A stretch of 64,000 nt of DNA from Neofusicoccum parvum. Lineage: Eukaryota > Ascomycota > Dothideomycetes > Botryosphaeriales > Botryosphaeriaceae. The stretch is taken from contig CP087214.1 of the NCBI GenBank assembly GCA_020912385.1, positions 1,054,001-1,118,000 of the forward strand. The letters run 5' to 3'. A model generated the notes under the pieces. The model was not told the origin of the DNA, made no database searches, and worked only from the letters and a program-made list of their open reading frames with translations. Below are positions 10,424-22,163 of the stretch, piece after piece (positions within the stretch are counted from its first letter, which is position 1; every line of letters starts with the position of its first letter). Made by a program: the position numbers and the translations under genes.

Positions 10424-13400
10424 TCATGATAGAGGCGAAGGGTCTGGAGGATCATCCCGTGGAGTTGGCTTCACAGCTGGCTTTACAGCTGGTTTGGGCC
10501 CATCCCCTTTCTTCTTTGGTGAACCCAGCGGAGGGCTGTCTCCTGGTTCTGCCTCTTCCGGAATAGGAGGGCAGTAAGTCTTCAAGACGTGCTTTAGCGC
10601 AGGGCGGCGAATCGGCTTCGATAAGAAGTAATCCATTCCAGACTCATAGCATTCCTGAATAAAATATTAGCGAATTGCCGTGATATAACGCGAGGGTCTT
10701 GGCGAACCTTAACATTGCTCTCTTCAGCATAAGCCGTAAGAGCAACAATAGGAGCCGAGTATCCAGCTTGGCGGATAAGCCGGGTAGATTGGATGCCGTC
10801 GAGGTTTGGCATTTGGACGTCCATGAAGATCAAATCGTACGGGTTCTGATTTTCCATGCTTTCTTTGACCTTGTCTAGAGCTTCTTGTCCGTCTTTCGCA
10901 ATCTGCACATCGTATACATCCTCAAGCTTCAGCATACGCAAGACAACTTCCTGATTGGTCTGGACGAATGTTAGCTTGATACTTTCGCTATAAAAATAAA
11001 AGGGAAATAAAACAGCGTTTCCACGGAGACATAGTTATGAGATCACTGCACTAACCTTGTTGTCCTCGGCCACAAGGACTTTGAGCTTGTCGCCCTTATT
11101 TGCAGCCTGGGCTGCAATTCGATCCATTGCAGCACCTTGTGACCCAGGAGATTCGAGAGGAGTTGGTGATGCGAAAAATGGTTGGCGTAAGCCGACCAGT
11201 CGTGGCTGAGAGTCAGCCTCGAAACTGACAGGCACGGTGTTGGAATTGGCATTGCTACTGTCGTCTGCCGTACGCGAAGTTGGCGATTCGATTGACAGGC
11301 TGCTCTTTCGGCTGACATTCGCGGCTTCAATGCTTGAAGAGGCCGTGCTGTCTGCTCGCGTTTTCAAATGCTTCAACGGGATTTCCACCGTGAAGGTACT
11401 GCCATGGCCGACAGTACTTTTGAGCGAAATGGTACCTCTCATCAAATTCGACAATTGCTGACAGATGGACAATCCTAGACCAGTGCCACCGAACTTCTTG
11501 CTCAGTCCGAGATCTCCTTGAACGAACGGCTCAAAGATACGTTGTTGCAGATGCTCTGGAACACCCGGGCCTGTGTCCTCGACCTCAAACTCAAACGCGA
11601 GGAATCTCCCCGGTGGCGGCGATGGAGCCCTTTCAGCTTCAAGGATATGGGCGTACGCTGTGGATTTTTCGTGAAGAACATTAATGTGGTTTGCGGTATC
11701 TGTACGTCTTGGCGTCACTTGCGAGGACATAGAACTCGCATCCATCCTGCTCCGATTCCTCGAATTGCGACCAGAGCCGTGCCTTGACTGAGAATTGAGA
11801 GAGCTTTTGCGGCTTCCGAACCCTGGGGTCACTGTCGCATCCCCAACACAGCGGATTGTGCAGGAGACTGAGCCGCCATGGGGAGTAAACTTCAGAGCGT
11901 TGGAGACAAGGTTGATGAGAACCTGAAGAATACGATGCTGATCGCCCCATAGTATCATATCCTTTATCCGTCCGAGGCCATTTGGCGCGAGTCCCTGTTC
12001 ACCACGGCGAGCAGACTCATCCGGGTTTTGGTCGCTCGGGCCTTCAAAGCGGACGGACAGGGTAATGCCGCTTTCTTTGGCTTGCTTGTCAAAAATAGCA
12101 AGGACCTGGGTGCTGACGTCTCTCAGACGGAACTCCTTTTCGTCAAGTGAAAGTTGCTGGTGGCTCATCTGATTCTTACTGAAGGTCAGAAGATCCGTCA
12201 AGAGATTGAGCAGCAAGTCTCCGCTCTTGTAAATGATGCTCATCGATCGTTTCAGTTTGATTGGGTCATCCTCCGACATGCACACAGCGCACATGCCTAG
12301 AATACCGTTGAGAGGCGTCTTGAGCTCATGCGAAATGTTTGCGATGAAAAGTGTTTTGCTCTCATTCGCAGCTTCAGCGGCTTTCATTGCTTCTTCAAGC
12401 TCTGCCGTACGTTGTTTGACCCTCTCCTCGAGCTTCTCGTATTGCATCATGAGTTCATCAGTCATCTCGTTGAAAGTTGTGGTGAGGTCGGTAAGCTCGT
12501 CGTGGATGAAGTGTTTGCGGTCTTTGACTTTCCCTGGAATGCGGAATTGCCGACGCCTCTCCTCCTCTATTATCCCGGCATTTCTCCGTCTTCGACCATA
12601 TCGTTTGATCTTGGCCATAAATCCTTCCTTGCGAGCAAGAACAGCGGCGTCATCGGCACCATCAAAGTGGCCAGAGGACAGGCTCGAATCGTCAGGTAGG
12701 TATCCAGTCGGAGACACAGACCGCTCGGTAGCAATTTTGAGCCGGCGAATGGGCCTGACGGAGTAGTGAGCGATCGGGAACGTCAGAAGGAGGATGGCGC
12801 CAGCAGTGCCAAAAACGCAGGCTATCAAGATGTTGCGCAGGTGGTTTATAGGTTGCCAGACTTCGGCATGTGTTTGTTCCACGAGGACGACCCAGTCGCA
12901 GAGCGTGGTCTGGGGAATGGCGAAGCCAACGGCCACATTCCTTCCTTCTTCGTTGTGAGTCGAGATCATACTCCCGGCGTTGTTCGTTTGACCTCGAATC
13001 GTGGTAAGGACTTCCCGCACGGCGGGAAAAATGTTGTAGCTGAATGGGAGTTGCGGTTTTCCCCACGCATGGGCTGCATGACGATCGCCCAAGTTCTCTG
13101 GTGGCAGTACAAATCGAACAAGTTCATCGGAGGGAGGATTGCCATTGTTGTCCGTGTAAAGAACCCCTGGAGAGAAACGATTATCGATGGAGTCAGGTCC
13201 GACGATCAAAGTCACACCGGTCTGGTCAAGGCCTTCGCCGGCATCCACGGTCGAGTAAATCAATTTGGCATCCATGACGACGGTAATCCAGCCAAGGATA
13301 TCAAACGCGGAAGTATTGTTGATGATGGGAACAGTCAAGGATATCAAGGAGAATGTCTCGTTCAACTCCCAAGGACCAAGCAGGATGCTTCCGGTTTCGT

Positions 13401-14208
13401 TCAATACTTTCTCTTCAAACATAGCCAACGTTTCGTTGAAAGTGTCATTCAGTGGTTGGGAAGTGAAAGTCATATTGGGATACAGGTTCGGCGGGTAGCC
13501 CAACCCTGGATCGCCAAGATAGACGGTCGAGCCATTGTCGTACGTATAGGGAAGAGCGAGCTTTCCGGACACCGCCGAACCAGTGGCGTTCACAACAACG
13601 TTGTCCGCAGCTAATCCAGTGTAGTTCTTGGGCCATATTTGGGCTTGAAGCAGCAGTGTCATCTGCTGGCCTCCATCGAATACCGCAGCGAGATCAGTCT
13701 GGGACCTGGTCCAATTTCCTATCCCCTGGGTATTGAATGTCTGGAGCGCTCGCTGGATGACAATTCTGCTGGATGCGGCTCGAACGGTTGACTGCATTAA
13801 TAGTAGATTTGACGTGAGCTGCGCCGCCTTCAATGACGCTGTGAGGGTCAATCTCGAGGCCCTGATGTCGAGGACAAAATTGTGATTGGTGACCTGAGCA
13901 AGAGTGTCAGCACGTAAAGAGCTCAACGAGTGGACTGGGTTCAGGGTATAGGATCGTCGCATATCCCATACGAAGCTGGAGTCCGCTTGAGCGTGCAATA
14001 GCTACGTCGCGGTTCCAAACGGTCACCGCACGGATTCTTCAGCTCCATATATCATGCGCACGATTCGTCCAGCGAGGCAGTTCTCGGAGGGAGATAGAGA
14101 GGGAGGACAGACCCATGTTGCAACCGCAATGACAGTGAGCGCGATCAAGGATACCAACAGCACCAGAAGGCCGAGCTGCTCCCGTATGGAAATCCTCATC
14201 TTTACCAT
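10424..14208 (-). CDS. SLN1: Hybrid histidine kinase, SLN1-type osmosensor
   Basis: Membrane sensor kinase feeding the HOG-type phosphorelay (SLN1 in yeast, TcsB in Aspergillus). Four exons: 14208-14113, 13893-11056, 10959-10708 and 10654-10424, giving 1138 aa. Introns are 219, 96 and 53 nt, all in phase 0. TM1 is at residues 12-32 ([20 protein letters not shown]). A large extracellular loop carries several N-glycosylation sequons. TM2 is at about 385-409, followed by HAMP and coiled-coil sequence. The H-box [16 protein letters not shown] has His554. N, G1 and G2 boxes are [18 protein letters not shown] and GGTGLGLSI. The receiver domain begins [17 protein letters not shown] and has phospho-acceptor Asp1025 ([11 protein letters not shown]). 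The tail ends in a Lys/Pro-rich stretch. Exon 1 is needed to supply TM1; starting inside the intron would remove it. All catalytic residues are present. Confidence 0.93.
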
Positions 14209-16863
14209 GTAGATGCCTAGGTCCCCGGCAAGAGCCAGAGAGGACGAATGCGGGTGCCGCGGGTACGAGTGCTGCTTTTGACGGACCCGGGCACGGAGGA
14301 GGCTAGGTAAAGCGACGTCGAGGTTGTAGCACTGCCATGCCTTGGCCGAATTCCTTAGGGTGAGACTCCGGACGCTCAGAGGGTGCAGTGTGCTCAGCGC
14401 GGTGCTTTGGAGGCCGAATGCTGCGGCGCAGACAAAGAGCTCAGCTGCGGAGAGCAATTAGCCGGCCGGGGAGCGCAGGAAGCTGGATGCGCGCGGAAGC
14501 GATAACGAGCGCAGCGGGCCAGCGAGTGAGCGGAGCGGCGCAATCCGGGGGGGAGGGTGGCGGTGGGTCGCTGGATGCGACGGATGAGGGCTGTCCGGGG
14601 AGGAGGCGTGAGACAGCGGAGGGAGGTCGGAATGCGCGCAGGAAAGGAAGGGCGTGAAGGATGGGGAACAGAGCTGTGCAGCGCAGCGCAGCGCAGCGAT
14701 CCAGATCCACACGCCCGTGGCTTGCTCAGCCGCGGCGACGGCTCTTGCCCTCTTTACGAAGCAGCAACGGCGGCTAGGCTAAGCAACAGCGGCCGCTTGC
14801 CAGATGCAGCCCTCGCAAGATTATCCTCCGCCTCTGCGCAGGCCCCGAGCCAGCAGGCACAGCCGAGCGCAGGCCAGAGGCCAAAGGCCAGGGCGCGCGG
14901 CCCCAGACCCAGACGGCACGGCGCATAGGCGCAGCGGCACCTGGCTGTCGCCGCCGGGGAGCTGCCACTGCAATCTCGCGCCAGTCCTGTAGCCCCAAGC
15001 GGGCAGGCAGAGGCCGTTGGCGGACACTACGCAGACAGACTTCCCGTACCGCGCGCCCTGCAGACAGCGCGCAAGCTGCGATGGAGGGCAGGCCTGCGCT
15101 GTTTAGAGCCTCTGAAATCGGGCGATCACGCCCGGGATCCACGCCGCTAAAGGAAACGAGGAAGCAGCGCCGGCCTCTCTGCTCGGGGCGCTCGGGCCCC
15201 GCAATGCAGCGCCGAGTTCGAGACTCCGTCTTCGCCTCTCTTCTCTGCAGCCGTGATAGCCGCAAGCAAGCTCCCGTCCGCACGCCCAGCACGCGCCCCG
15301 ACCGTCGCATCAGCCGCCAGCCCACAGACCCGGCCGAAGACAGCTCGCCGAGCCCGCCGCGTCGCGTCCACGCACCCTTCGCGCCGCCGACGCTGCGGCG
15401 GCTTCCTCAAAATTGAGCGCCGCGCCACGACGCTTCGCCGTGTGAGCTAGATGCTTAGCCGCAGGCACACGGAACCATCGCCGCCCCGCTCCGCTCCATC
15501 GTCCAGCGCCTCCTCAACGAGGGGTGACGAGTGGCCTGATGCTCATCTCTGAAGTGATGCAATGCGGCCACGGCGCGATGGAAGCACCGCGTGCCTGGGT
15601 TGCTCGCGATCGGGGTAACGTGGCAGTCGACACTCAGCGCAACCGGTGCGAGTACAGCAGACTCCTTGCGAAGCATGGCGATGGGCAAATGCGGCTTCCG
15701 CGCGGACGAGGGAACGCATTTACCTAGGAGAATGCCGAACTTACCCAGGTGGATGCTTCACCTCCCCACCCTCTCTGGCGCAGCACGATAGGCCTCGGCG
15801 ACGCGAGCCTCGTCGGTGCCTGCGTTTCCTTTTGCTCTTTCCGGGGCGTTTCTCTTCTCTGCTCTCCGCCCTCTCCTTTCGGCCTGCCTGCAGACGACCC
15901 GGTGCTCCTCGCGCGCGGTCGGTGTCGAGAGGGCTCACCTCAGCATGAGCTCGACGCCGGCCGGAGAATTTGCCGGCTCTCGCGCACGGCTGCGACGTGA
16001 ATGCATGGCCGCTCCCGGTCGGCCCTCTTTTCACCCGCTGGGGCGTTTGCCACCGGCACGCGGGGCCTGCCCAAGGCCTGCCTGGGTGCTTCGTCCCGGC
16101 TGCGTCAGGCCTGCCTTCTGCCTGGCAGCTAAGGTATGCTGCGCGTTGACTCTAGGGCTGCGTCACGGTGCGGTTCGCAGTGCGGCTACCCCAGATCTCC
16201 GCTTCTCGAAGGGTTCGACGCGTCTGCTCGTGTCGCTAGACGCGTCAAGATCGCCTCCGCCCACACTTCCCGTCACGCATCCCGCCAACACAGCACAACA
16301 AACAGCGGCCCGACACGCGCAGAGCACTGCGGTGCGGGATTTAAGACGCGTTTGTCGACAAGAGGGTAAGCGCTCGCTGCATCTCCTGCAGTAGTGCATG
16401 CATCGCCAGCCTCACCGCTACCCTTGGCGGCGACGTCGATTGGCCCAGCGGCGGCGAAACCAAAACCTCTGCACCGTTTCGAAACAGGCTTTGCCCTGAA
16501 CAGCAATCCCCGCACTAAAAGGCCCACTCAACACGTTGAACACGTTCGTTACTTAACTCCACGAGCGCGACATAGTCGTGATTTCTTTCAATCATCCCAC
16601 CGTTGTCAGTTAGAATGCCTGAGCGCGCTGCGGATCTGCTGCTCTGCACAGACCTTTGACTCATACATGCATCCCCACTTTGGCCACGACCGTTTTCGGA
16701 CTCGGGGGCGCGCAGAGCCAGTAAATAGGGAGGATGGCGGCGGGCGCGTGCCTGATGTACCTTAGGTTTCCTTCTCTTTCCCATCCTCGCATCGCCTTTG
16801 CCAACATCCCAATGTTTACCGCTCTTTCTTAACAACCAACAAGATCTATGACAACTCTCACGA
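14209..16863. other. Long GC-rich divergent intergenic region
   Basis: About 2.65 kb between the SLN1-type gene and the F-box-like gene, transcribed away from each other. ORFs up to 192 codons exist in several frames on both strands at once, as expected in GC-rich DNA; none has a recognisable domain or fungal start context I trust. A short GCAGC tandem run is at about 14682-14699. Sequence from about 16520 to 16860 becomes pyrimidine-richer on the plus strand, as expected for the 5' leader of the gene at 16864. Confidence 0.4.
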
Positions 16864-16907
16864 ATGATTTGCGAACCTCGACCGTCGTTGAAACATCAGG
16901 TTTCTAG
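16848..16907 (+). promoter_or_regulatory. Upstream ORF overlapping the F-box gene start
   Basis: An ATG at 16848 opens a 19-codon frame that ends at TAG 16905-16907, overlapping the proposed main start (16864) in another frame. If transcription starts upstream of 16848, this overlapping uORF would be met first and would be expected to lower translation from 16864. Transcript ends are unknown, so its role is inferred. Confidence 0.35.
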
Positions 16908-18584
16908 CGACTCGTACGGGAGCCATCGCACACATGGCAGCCAGAGCAGCAATGCCAGCTCAACGAGAAAGCTGCTCTTTGGGGAGATCCCCACTCCGCA
17001 AGAAACGCCTGGGAGTCGGTGTAAGTCTGCCTCGCGCCGTCTGAAATAAGCCCTCCCTCGGTCCTCTGTTTCTCTTGCCTCCAAATCACCCCGCCCTCTC
17101 CTGCTTGCGCTTGTCTTTGGAAGTCCGGTTGGCCACATCTTCGTCGAACTGCGACTGATGACCTCTCCTCAGCGCTCCGATCCAACAGCTCGGTATGCAA
17201 CCTCGTGATGTCGAACAGCTCGGCATTCCTCAGGTTCTGGCTGTCGGACAGCTGCCGCAATTCCTTCCTGGCTCATGTCGACAAGGCCGACCTCGTCAAC
17301 TGCCGCCTTGTCTGCCATGACATGAGTAGCCGCGCAGCACCCTTCCTTTTTGAAGACATCAACGTCACCTTCCGGCCCAGCACCTTCGCCAGGCCAGCCC
17401 GCATGGAGGCTCTGGAGCGCGTTGGGCACCACGTGCGCACCATGACCTTCCGCATGCCGCACTCGCCGGAAACCTTCCTTCCGCCGCTCATTGACCCCGT
17501 GACCGGCGAGCAGAAGAGCCTGGTCTATGAACCGCAGATCCACAAGCCGCCGACCCTCATCGGGAAGATGAAGACGCCCAAGTACGGATCCTGGGAGATG
17601 ACGGACCTTCTCATCAAGCAGTACCCTCCGGTTTTCCATGCTGCTACCAACGTCCCGGCCTTCATTCGCGCCCTCATGGCGGTCCCGTTCCTGGTCCACC
17701 TGAAGATCGACTGTCCTGGCCAGGAGCCTTCCCAGCGTCACCGGCGCAGCGCGGTCGACTATGCGCTCATCTCTCTACGCATAGCCGTCGAGCGCGCGCA
17801 GCTACCGGAGTTGGACACGATGACCATCAAGGCCATGCATCCCGCCGGCCTTCTTTACCTTCAGCCTGCCATGGGTCCCGGCTCGACCCCTGCCTCGAAC
17901 AAGAGGTGGTTGCAGATCCGGAAGCTTGCGATCCATCTGGACAGCCTGCCGTACGCAGAAAATTCGTCGTCAGAGCACCTCCGGATCCTTCATTCCTACC
18001 TGCGGACCTTCTCGCCCTCCCTCAGCAAGCTCCTCTTCCGCTGGAGAGGCGAGAAGGGACCGTCGCCCCTTTCCCTGGACCTCGAGCCCGGCCTGTCCCC
18101 GCCGAGCACGCCAGAGTCAGGTGCAAGCCGTCCCACCGGCATCCGCGCGCTCAAGTTCCCCAACCTCCTCTACCTGGAGCTTGAGAACGCAGTCATGGAC
18201 TCGACCCAAATCAGCACCTTCATCCTGCGCCACCGCCGGTCCATCACCGAGTTCAACTTCGAGGACGTTTCCCTCCGCACGGGCACGTGGGACGACGCGC
18301 TGGCGCCGCTCACGCGCATCGCGGGCAGCGAGGAGTGGAAGAACCGTGCGGAAGAGGTGATGGACGTCCCGATCATCCTCAGCCCGGTGGACGAGATCAA
18401 GCCAGACCTGCTGATCACAAACGAGCTGGACGACCTCAAGCACACTCCCGGGCAGAACTCGGTGAGCAAGTGGTGGTCGCGCACTCGCAGCAACAAAGCA
18501 ACAACAAAGGCCAAAGAACAATTGTGGGAGGCCGAAGAACACATGCGCAAGTTCCTGCGCACATCTGTATTCCCCTGGCGCTAA
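16864..18584 (+). CDS. F-box-like domain protein
   Basis: Probable substrate-recruiting subunit of an SCF-type ubiquitin ligase or a related F-box-like protein; the substrate is unknown. Two exons, 16864-17020 and 17173-18584, give 522 aa with a 152-nt intron between (donor GTAAGT, acceptor CTCAG). Exon 1 encodes a Ser-rich, probably disordered leader containing RKLLFGEIPTPQETPGSR. The F-box-like helix pair is around residues 75-120: FLAHVDKADLVNCRLVCHD followed by APFLFEDINVTF. The rest is helical/Leu-rich sequence that may form degenerate leucine-rich repeats, ending FLRTSVFPWR. The exon-1 frame joins the main frame exactly at the proposed junction. If transcription began inside the intron, translation could instead start at 17205. 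No paralogue is present in the window. Confidence 0.72.
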
Positions 18585-19268
18585 TGTAAATATGCATGCT
18601 CGATGACGAGCCACGGTGTGTCTGGAGTTTGGTAAGATACTGTACCATCCGGGATGTATGAGTTGACCGGGGTCGGAAAAGTTCGAGGATCAACTCTGGA
18701 GTTGTTTGAGGCGCATGGGAGCACGAAAGTCCTCTCGCTTATGAGAGACGAGGCATGACACGATTTTTGTTTTTCTTTATTCACGACCGATGGAAGGAAA
18801 GACCACCATCACTATCATCCATGGCCCGAGATGGATGCCGACCACGATCGTTCACGATCCGACTACGATCTTTACGACGATATTTCCTTTTCCTGTTCAT
18901 TATTATTATACATGACCCGTACGCTCGCTGTGCACATGGATGTAACTAGCATCAGCCTACATTACGGCCGTAGAAATTTCATTAGCTTTCAGATGAACCG
19001 TGGACCCCTCATGCGCTGGAGGAGGGACGAGGGCGCACGTGCCTGGGCTGTGCCGAGGCGCTTTCACATGTCAACCCCGGACTTGCGCCCGCTGCGCGCA
19101 TGCATCATCGTCACCGACACGCCGACAGCGACAGCTGACAGCTGCTGCTATAAACCCCTTGAGAACTGTCCTGTGTGAACCACGCCTGCACCCTCCACGA
19201 GCCCAGCACTGCTACTTGCCCTCCCATCCTCCGCTGCCTCCGCCCCGCCCCGCAGAACCGCCGTCACT
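18585..19268. promoter_or_regulatory. Intergenic region upstream of the SCP2 gene, with TATA box
   Basis: 684 nt between two plus-strand genes. A TATAAA at 19149-19154, about 115 nt upstream of the SCP2 ATG, is followed by a C-rich leader (19185-19260), consistent with a core promoter. The 18770-18910 stretch is rich in CGATC/ACGAT words with no obvious protein. No coding gene is seen. Confidence 0.5.
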
Positions 19269-20105
19269 ATGAGTCTTAAGAGCGGTAAGCCCACACGACC
19301 TTCCATGACCGTCGCGGACCTTCTCCGTGTCACGCCCACTTTCCCAGCGGCCGCGGCCGGGCGCGGGTCGAGGGCAGGGCCGGCCATGCAGCAGCCGCCG
19401 AGAACGAAGCGCTGACACGGCGAGCGACTCGCGCGCTGCGAACAGACAAGATCCCCTCGTCGGCCGCGTTCGACGCCATCGCCGCCGCGCTCACCGACGA
19501 CGCCGACCGCAAGGACGCCGTGAAGAAGGGCGGCGCCGTCTTCGCCTTCACCATCAAGAACCAGGCCGGCGAGACCGAGAGCTGGTACATCGACCTCAAG
19601 AAGACCGGCACCGTCGGCAAGGGCGCCGCGCCCGAGGGTGGAAAGGCTGATGGTGAGTGCATGATACACACTGCAGATGACGATAGGCGGGCGCATGGGT
19701 GGCATGGAGATGGCTGGGCGTCTGTGCCAACACACACTGCCATCGGTGCCCCTCACCCACCCCTCCTCTCGCTATCACGTCGGGTCACCTCCGGCGTCGG
19801 CGTCGGCACCGGCAGTTGGCCGCCGCCTGAGTCGCGCGAGACAACGACTGGACGGCTGCACGCAGACTGGCGGAGAGTGGGGATATCACGCTGGCGCTGA
19901 AATTGAAGAGGACCTGATACTGACGCCACTGGAAATCACAGTCACCCTGCTGCTCTCGGACAACGATTTCGCGTCGCTGGTCTCGGGCAAGGCTAACGCC
20001 CAGAAGCTGTTCATGTCCGGCAAGCTGAAGATCAAGGGTGACGTCATGAAGGCCACAAAAATCGAGCCGGTGATGAAGAAGGCCCAGAACAAGGCGAAGC
20101 TATGA
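19269..20105 (+). CDS. SCP2 sterol-carrier / fatty-acid-binding protein
   Basis: Small SCP2-fold lipid-binding protein like yeast-type POX18 and the SCP2 domain of peroxisomal thiolases; expected to bind fatty acyl-CoA or sterols, often in peroxisomes. Three exons: 19269-19284, 19446-19652 and 19942-20105, giving 128 aa, the usual length for free-standing fungal SCP2. The first exon encodes just over five codons (MSLKS plus one base). Splicing then gives DKIPSSAAFDAIAAAL. Central sequence is AVFAFTIKNQAGETESWYID. The last exon gives VTLLLSDNDFASLVSGK and FMSGKLKIKGDVMKATKIEP, the classic SCP2 C-terminal signature. Introns are 161 and 289 nt, long for this window; an unspliced or differently spliced second intron adds nonsense sequence. 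The C-terminus (NKAKL) resembles but is not a perfect PTS1 tripeptide. Confidence 0.88.
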
Positions 20106-20697
20106 GCTCGTTGCTCGCCTTGCGGAGTTGAAATCCCTGATGGAGTACGTTGTGGAACTGTTGCCGCTCCATCGGCGGACAAGCGGGTGAGACTCGGCAA
20201 CGACTTTCTCTCCGCGCGCCAACACCCTACACGTCTGCTTTTACAATAATAAATGTATGAAATGTCAGCAACTAGAAAACTATGACTTTTGGTTTTTTCC
20301 CTCCGCAGAGCGGATGCCAGATCACGTGCTTCGCAACCTGGTTGGGATTCTTCCTTGTTCTGGGAACTAAAGGATGACAACAATGCCATAGTTATGCATT
20401 GCAGAGAACAGCATTTTGTCGGCTCTTGTGTAGCTACAATGCTAACAAAGCAGGCGCGATTGAACAATAGCACTTGTTCAATCCGTCGCAAACCCCAGGT
20501 TGCCATATAAGGATCTGTACTTTTCCCAACTCATATCTATCAGCCGTCTTTCCTACTCTGCTCTACTTGTGCAGAGTATATTCAGTAGATTGACGACACG
20601 CTTGCTTCGGATATCCAGTTGGGCGAACACTCATTACAAAGTGCCCTCAAACCAAAACACCAACATCGCAAGCCCTCCTGATCCATCCGCCACCATC
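20106..20697. promoter_or_regulatory. Intergenic region upstream of the RING protein gene
   Basis: 592 nt. A perfect 6-bp inverted repeat GAACAA-N6-TTGTTC is at 20462-20479, and a TATAA at 20506-20510 lies about 190 nt before the RING gene ATG. From 20510 to 20697 the leader is C/A-rich and ends CACCATCATG, a good fungal start context. The inverted repeat could be a dimeric transcription-factor site; this is inference. Confidence 0.4.
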
Positions 20698-21270
20698 ATG
20701 AACGCGGTTCTTTCCTTCAACCTCGCGCCCTTCCACGGCGTCATACCGGGGTGGCAGCGTTGCCCGACCTGTGATCAGCCCCTCTCAACCGCGTCCGATT
20801 GGGACACCAAAGATGCCGATATGCCCATCCAGCTGGACAACTGCGGTCACACTTGCCACTTCTCCTGCCTCCGCGCGGCATTCTGCGAGCAGATCATCCG
20901 GCGCCCGCACCGTTGCGTTTGTCCTCAGTGCGGCATTGACGCCAAGATCCATCACGGTGCGTTGAACATCCCACCGCAGACGCCCGCCGAAGCCATTTCG
21001 CTGAATGCCGTTTACGGACGCGGGGCGATGACTGTGTACATCACGGTGGGGCGGCCCCAGGCTCAAGCCCCAGTCCGTCTCCAACCCAGCCAGGGACAGG
21101 CGCGATCAGCTGACACGACGTCTACAGTGGAACAAGCGCAGGCATACCAGCCGACAGAGAACGAGATTTTCTACGCTCGCACCCAGTACTTCCTTGAGGT
21201 TGAGCTCTACGGTCAGCCGGTTACGCCGGTACCGGATTGGCTGGTGCCGCATCTGGGTGAGCAAAGGTAA
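20698..21270 (+). CDS. Small RING-H2 domain protein
   Basis: Predicted 190-aa single-exon protein with one zinc-binding RING-H2-type domain, so a possible E3 ubiquitin ligase; target unknown. The motif starts CPTCDQPL (C-x2-C), then after about 21 residues NCGHTCHFSCL supplies C-x-H-x2-H-x2-C, and CVCPQCG gives the last C-x2-C. Spacing fits RING-H2, with an extra Cys inside the His pair. The C-terminal half is Gln/Pro-rich with aromatic residues (NEIFYARTQYFLEVELYG) and has no known domain. I chose the ATG at 20698 for its context (CACCATCATG); the frame stays open upstream to 20500, but that would add a hydrophobic leader lacking support and would start next to the TATA box. Confidence 0.65.
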   Translation: MNAVLSFNLAPFHGVIPGWQRCPTCDQPLSTASDWDTKDADMPIQLDNCGHTCHFSCLRAAFCEQIIRRPHRCVCPQCGIDAKIHHGALNIPPQTPAEAISLNAVYGRGAMTVYITVGRPQAQAPVRLQPSQGQARSADTTSTVEQAQAYQPTENEIFYARTQYFLEVELYGQPVTPVPDWLVPHLGEQR

Positions 21271-22163
21271 ATGATATTCGGCTCTGTAGGTGAGTAGTGC
21301 CCCCCTGCATTGTCTTGCTTTAGGAGTTCTGGAGTCCGAGGATATTAGGTAAATCCATCCATTCAATGAAAAGTTCCGCCCCGCAGGCAGGGATTTTTAA
21401 GCTTAGTTTCGCATATCGTAGTGAATTTCTTATATGAACGGTAAGCGTTTGGTTAGAGCATGTCAAGTATAGCTATGATCTTTGAGCATCTTTCGCAAGA
21501 CATCGAGTGCTTCTTTCTCGCTACGAGGATGGTTCGTGACGTGTCGCATCAACTTCGCGCATGCCTTCATGGGGAACTGAAGCACTCATCCGGATAGGCT
21601 TGACATTTATTTCTCTGCACACTTGCATCAAGACGAATGCTTTAATTGCTCGTGTGTGAACTTGTCGTAATATTTGTTAGCGCTCTTGCCATTTCAAGTC
21701 CAGCTTGACATTAAACTAGTCTTCAGCACCTGACAAGGATTTGTCGGGAAACCTTAGTTCGAATTCTAGACAGTGACAGCCCTACGAGCTTTGACTGGGT
21801 TCGGATAATGCCCGACGACAACCAATCGCCTTCGGCTCCACAGCGACGGCATGCACAAATGGCACGATCAAGAATTTGGGATGTCCGCCACTCGGTGAAT
21901 AAGGTTTACGGGAGCCCATGCTACTCTAAGCTGAACAGTGGCATGCCGGCGAGCATTCCAGTGGCCTTGCCTCGATCGGGCCAAAGAAATCTGACCGCAG
22001 CTGCGTGCTGTGTGGTCGGATCCAGAATACCGACAACCCTTCGCCACGAAGCCTGGATGTCGCTGCTTTGATCTGATTGGCTAAGTGCTCCGGACCACCA
22101 TCAAATAAATCAACACCATGGGGACCGCCCCTCACGTCTCTCATTGAAGCACACTCACTCGAT
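21271..22163. other. Intergenic region upstream of ACR3 with a palindromic element
   Basis: 893 nt holding the RING gene 3' end and the ACR3 promoter. The 21400-21760 part is AT-richer than its neighbours and includes copy B of the palindromic element (21535-21680). A minus-strand 125-codon ORF at 21926-22303 overlaps ACR3 exon 1 and is taken as a shadow. Confidence 0.45.
21535..21680. repeat. MITE-like imperfect palindrome, copy B
   Basis: Related to copy A at 8030-8150. The left arm has CTGAAGCACTCATCCGGAT (from 21577), the right arm AGACGAATGCTTTAAT (from 21631), and an outer block GCGCATGCCTTCATG parallels GCGCACATCTTCATA of copy A. Differences include many C/T and G/A transitions, compatible with age or repeat-induced point mutation. 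No ORF. Confidence 0.5.

Noticed and set aside
15816..16394. 192-codon plus-strand ORF in the SLN1/F-box spacer
   Set aside because: GC-rich region with long ORFs on both strands at the same place, no recognisable motif, no fungal splice or start context.
21750..21775. GTTCGAATTC resembling a tRNA T-arm
   Set aside because: No matching acceptor, D-arm or anticodon stem could be found within tRNA distance on either strand.
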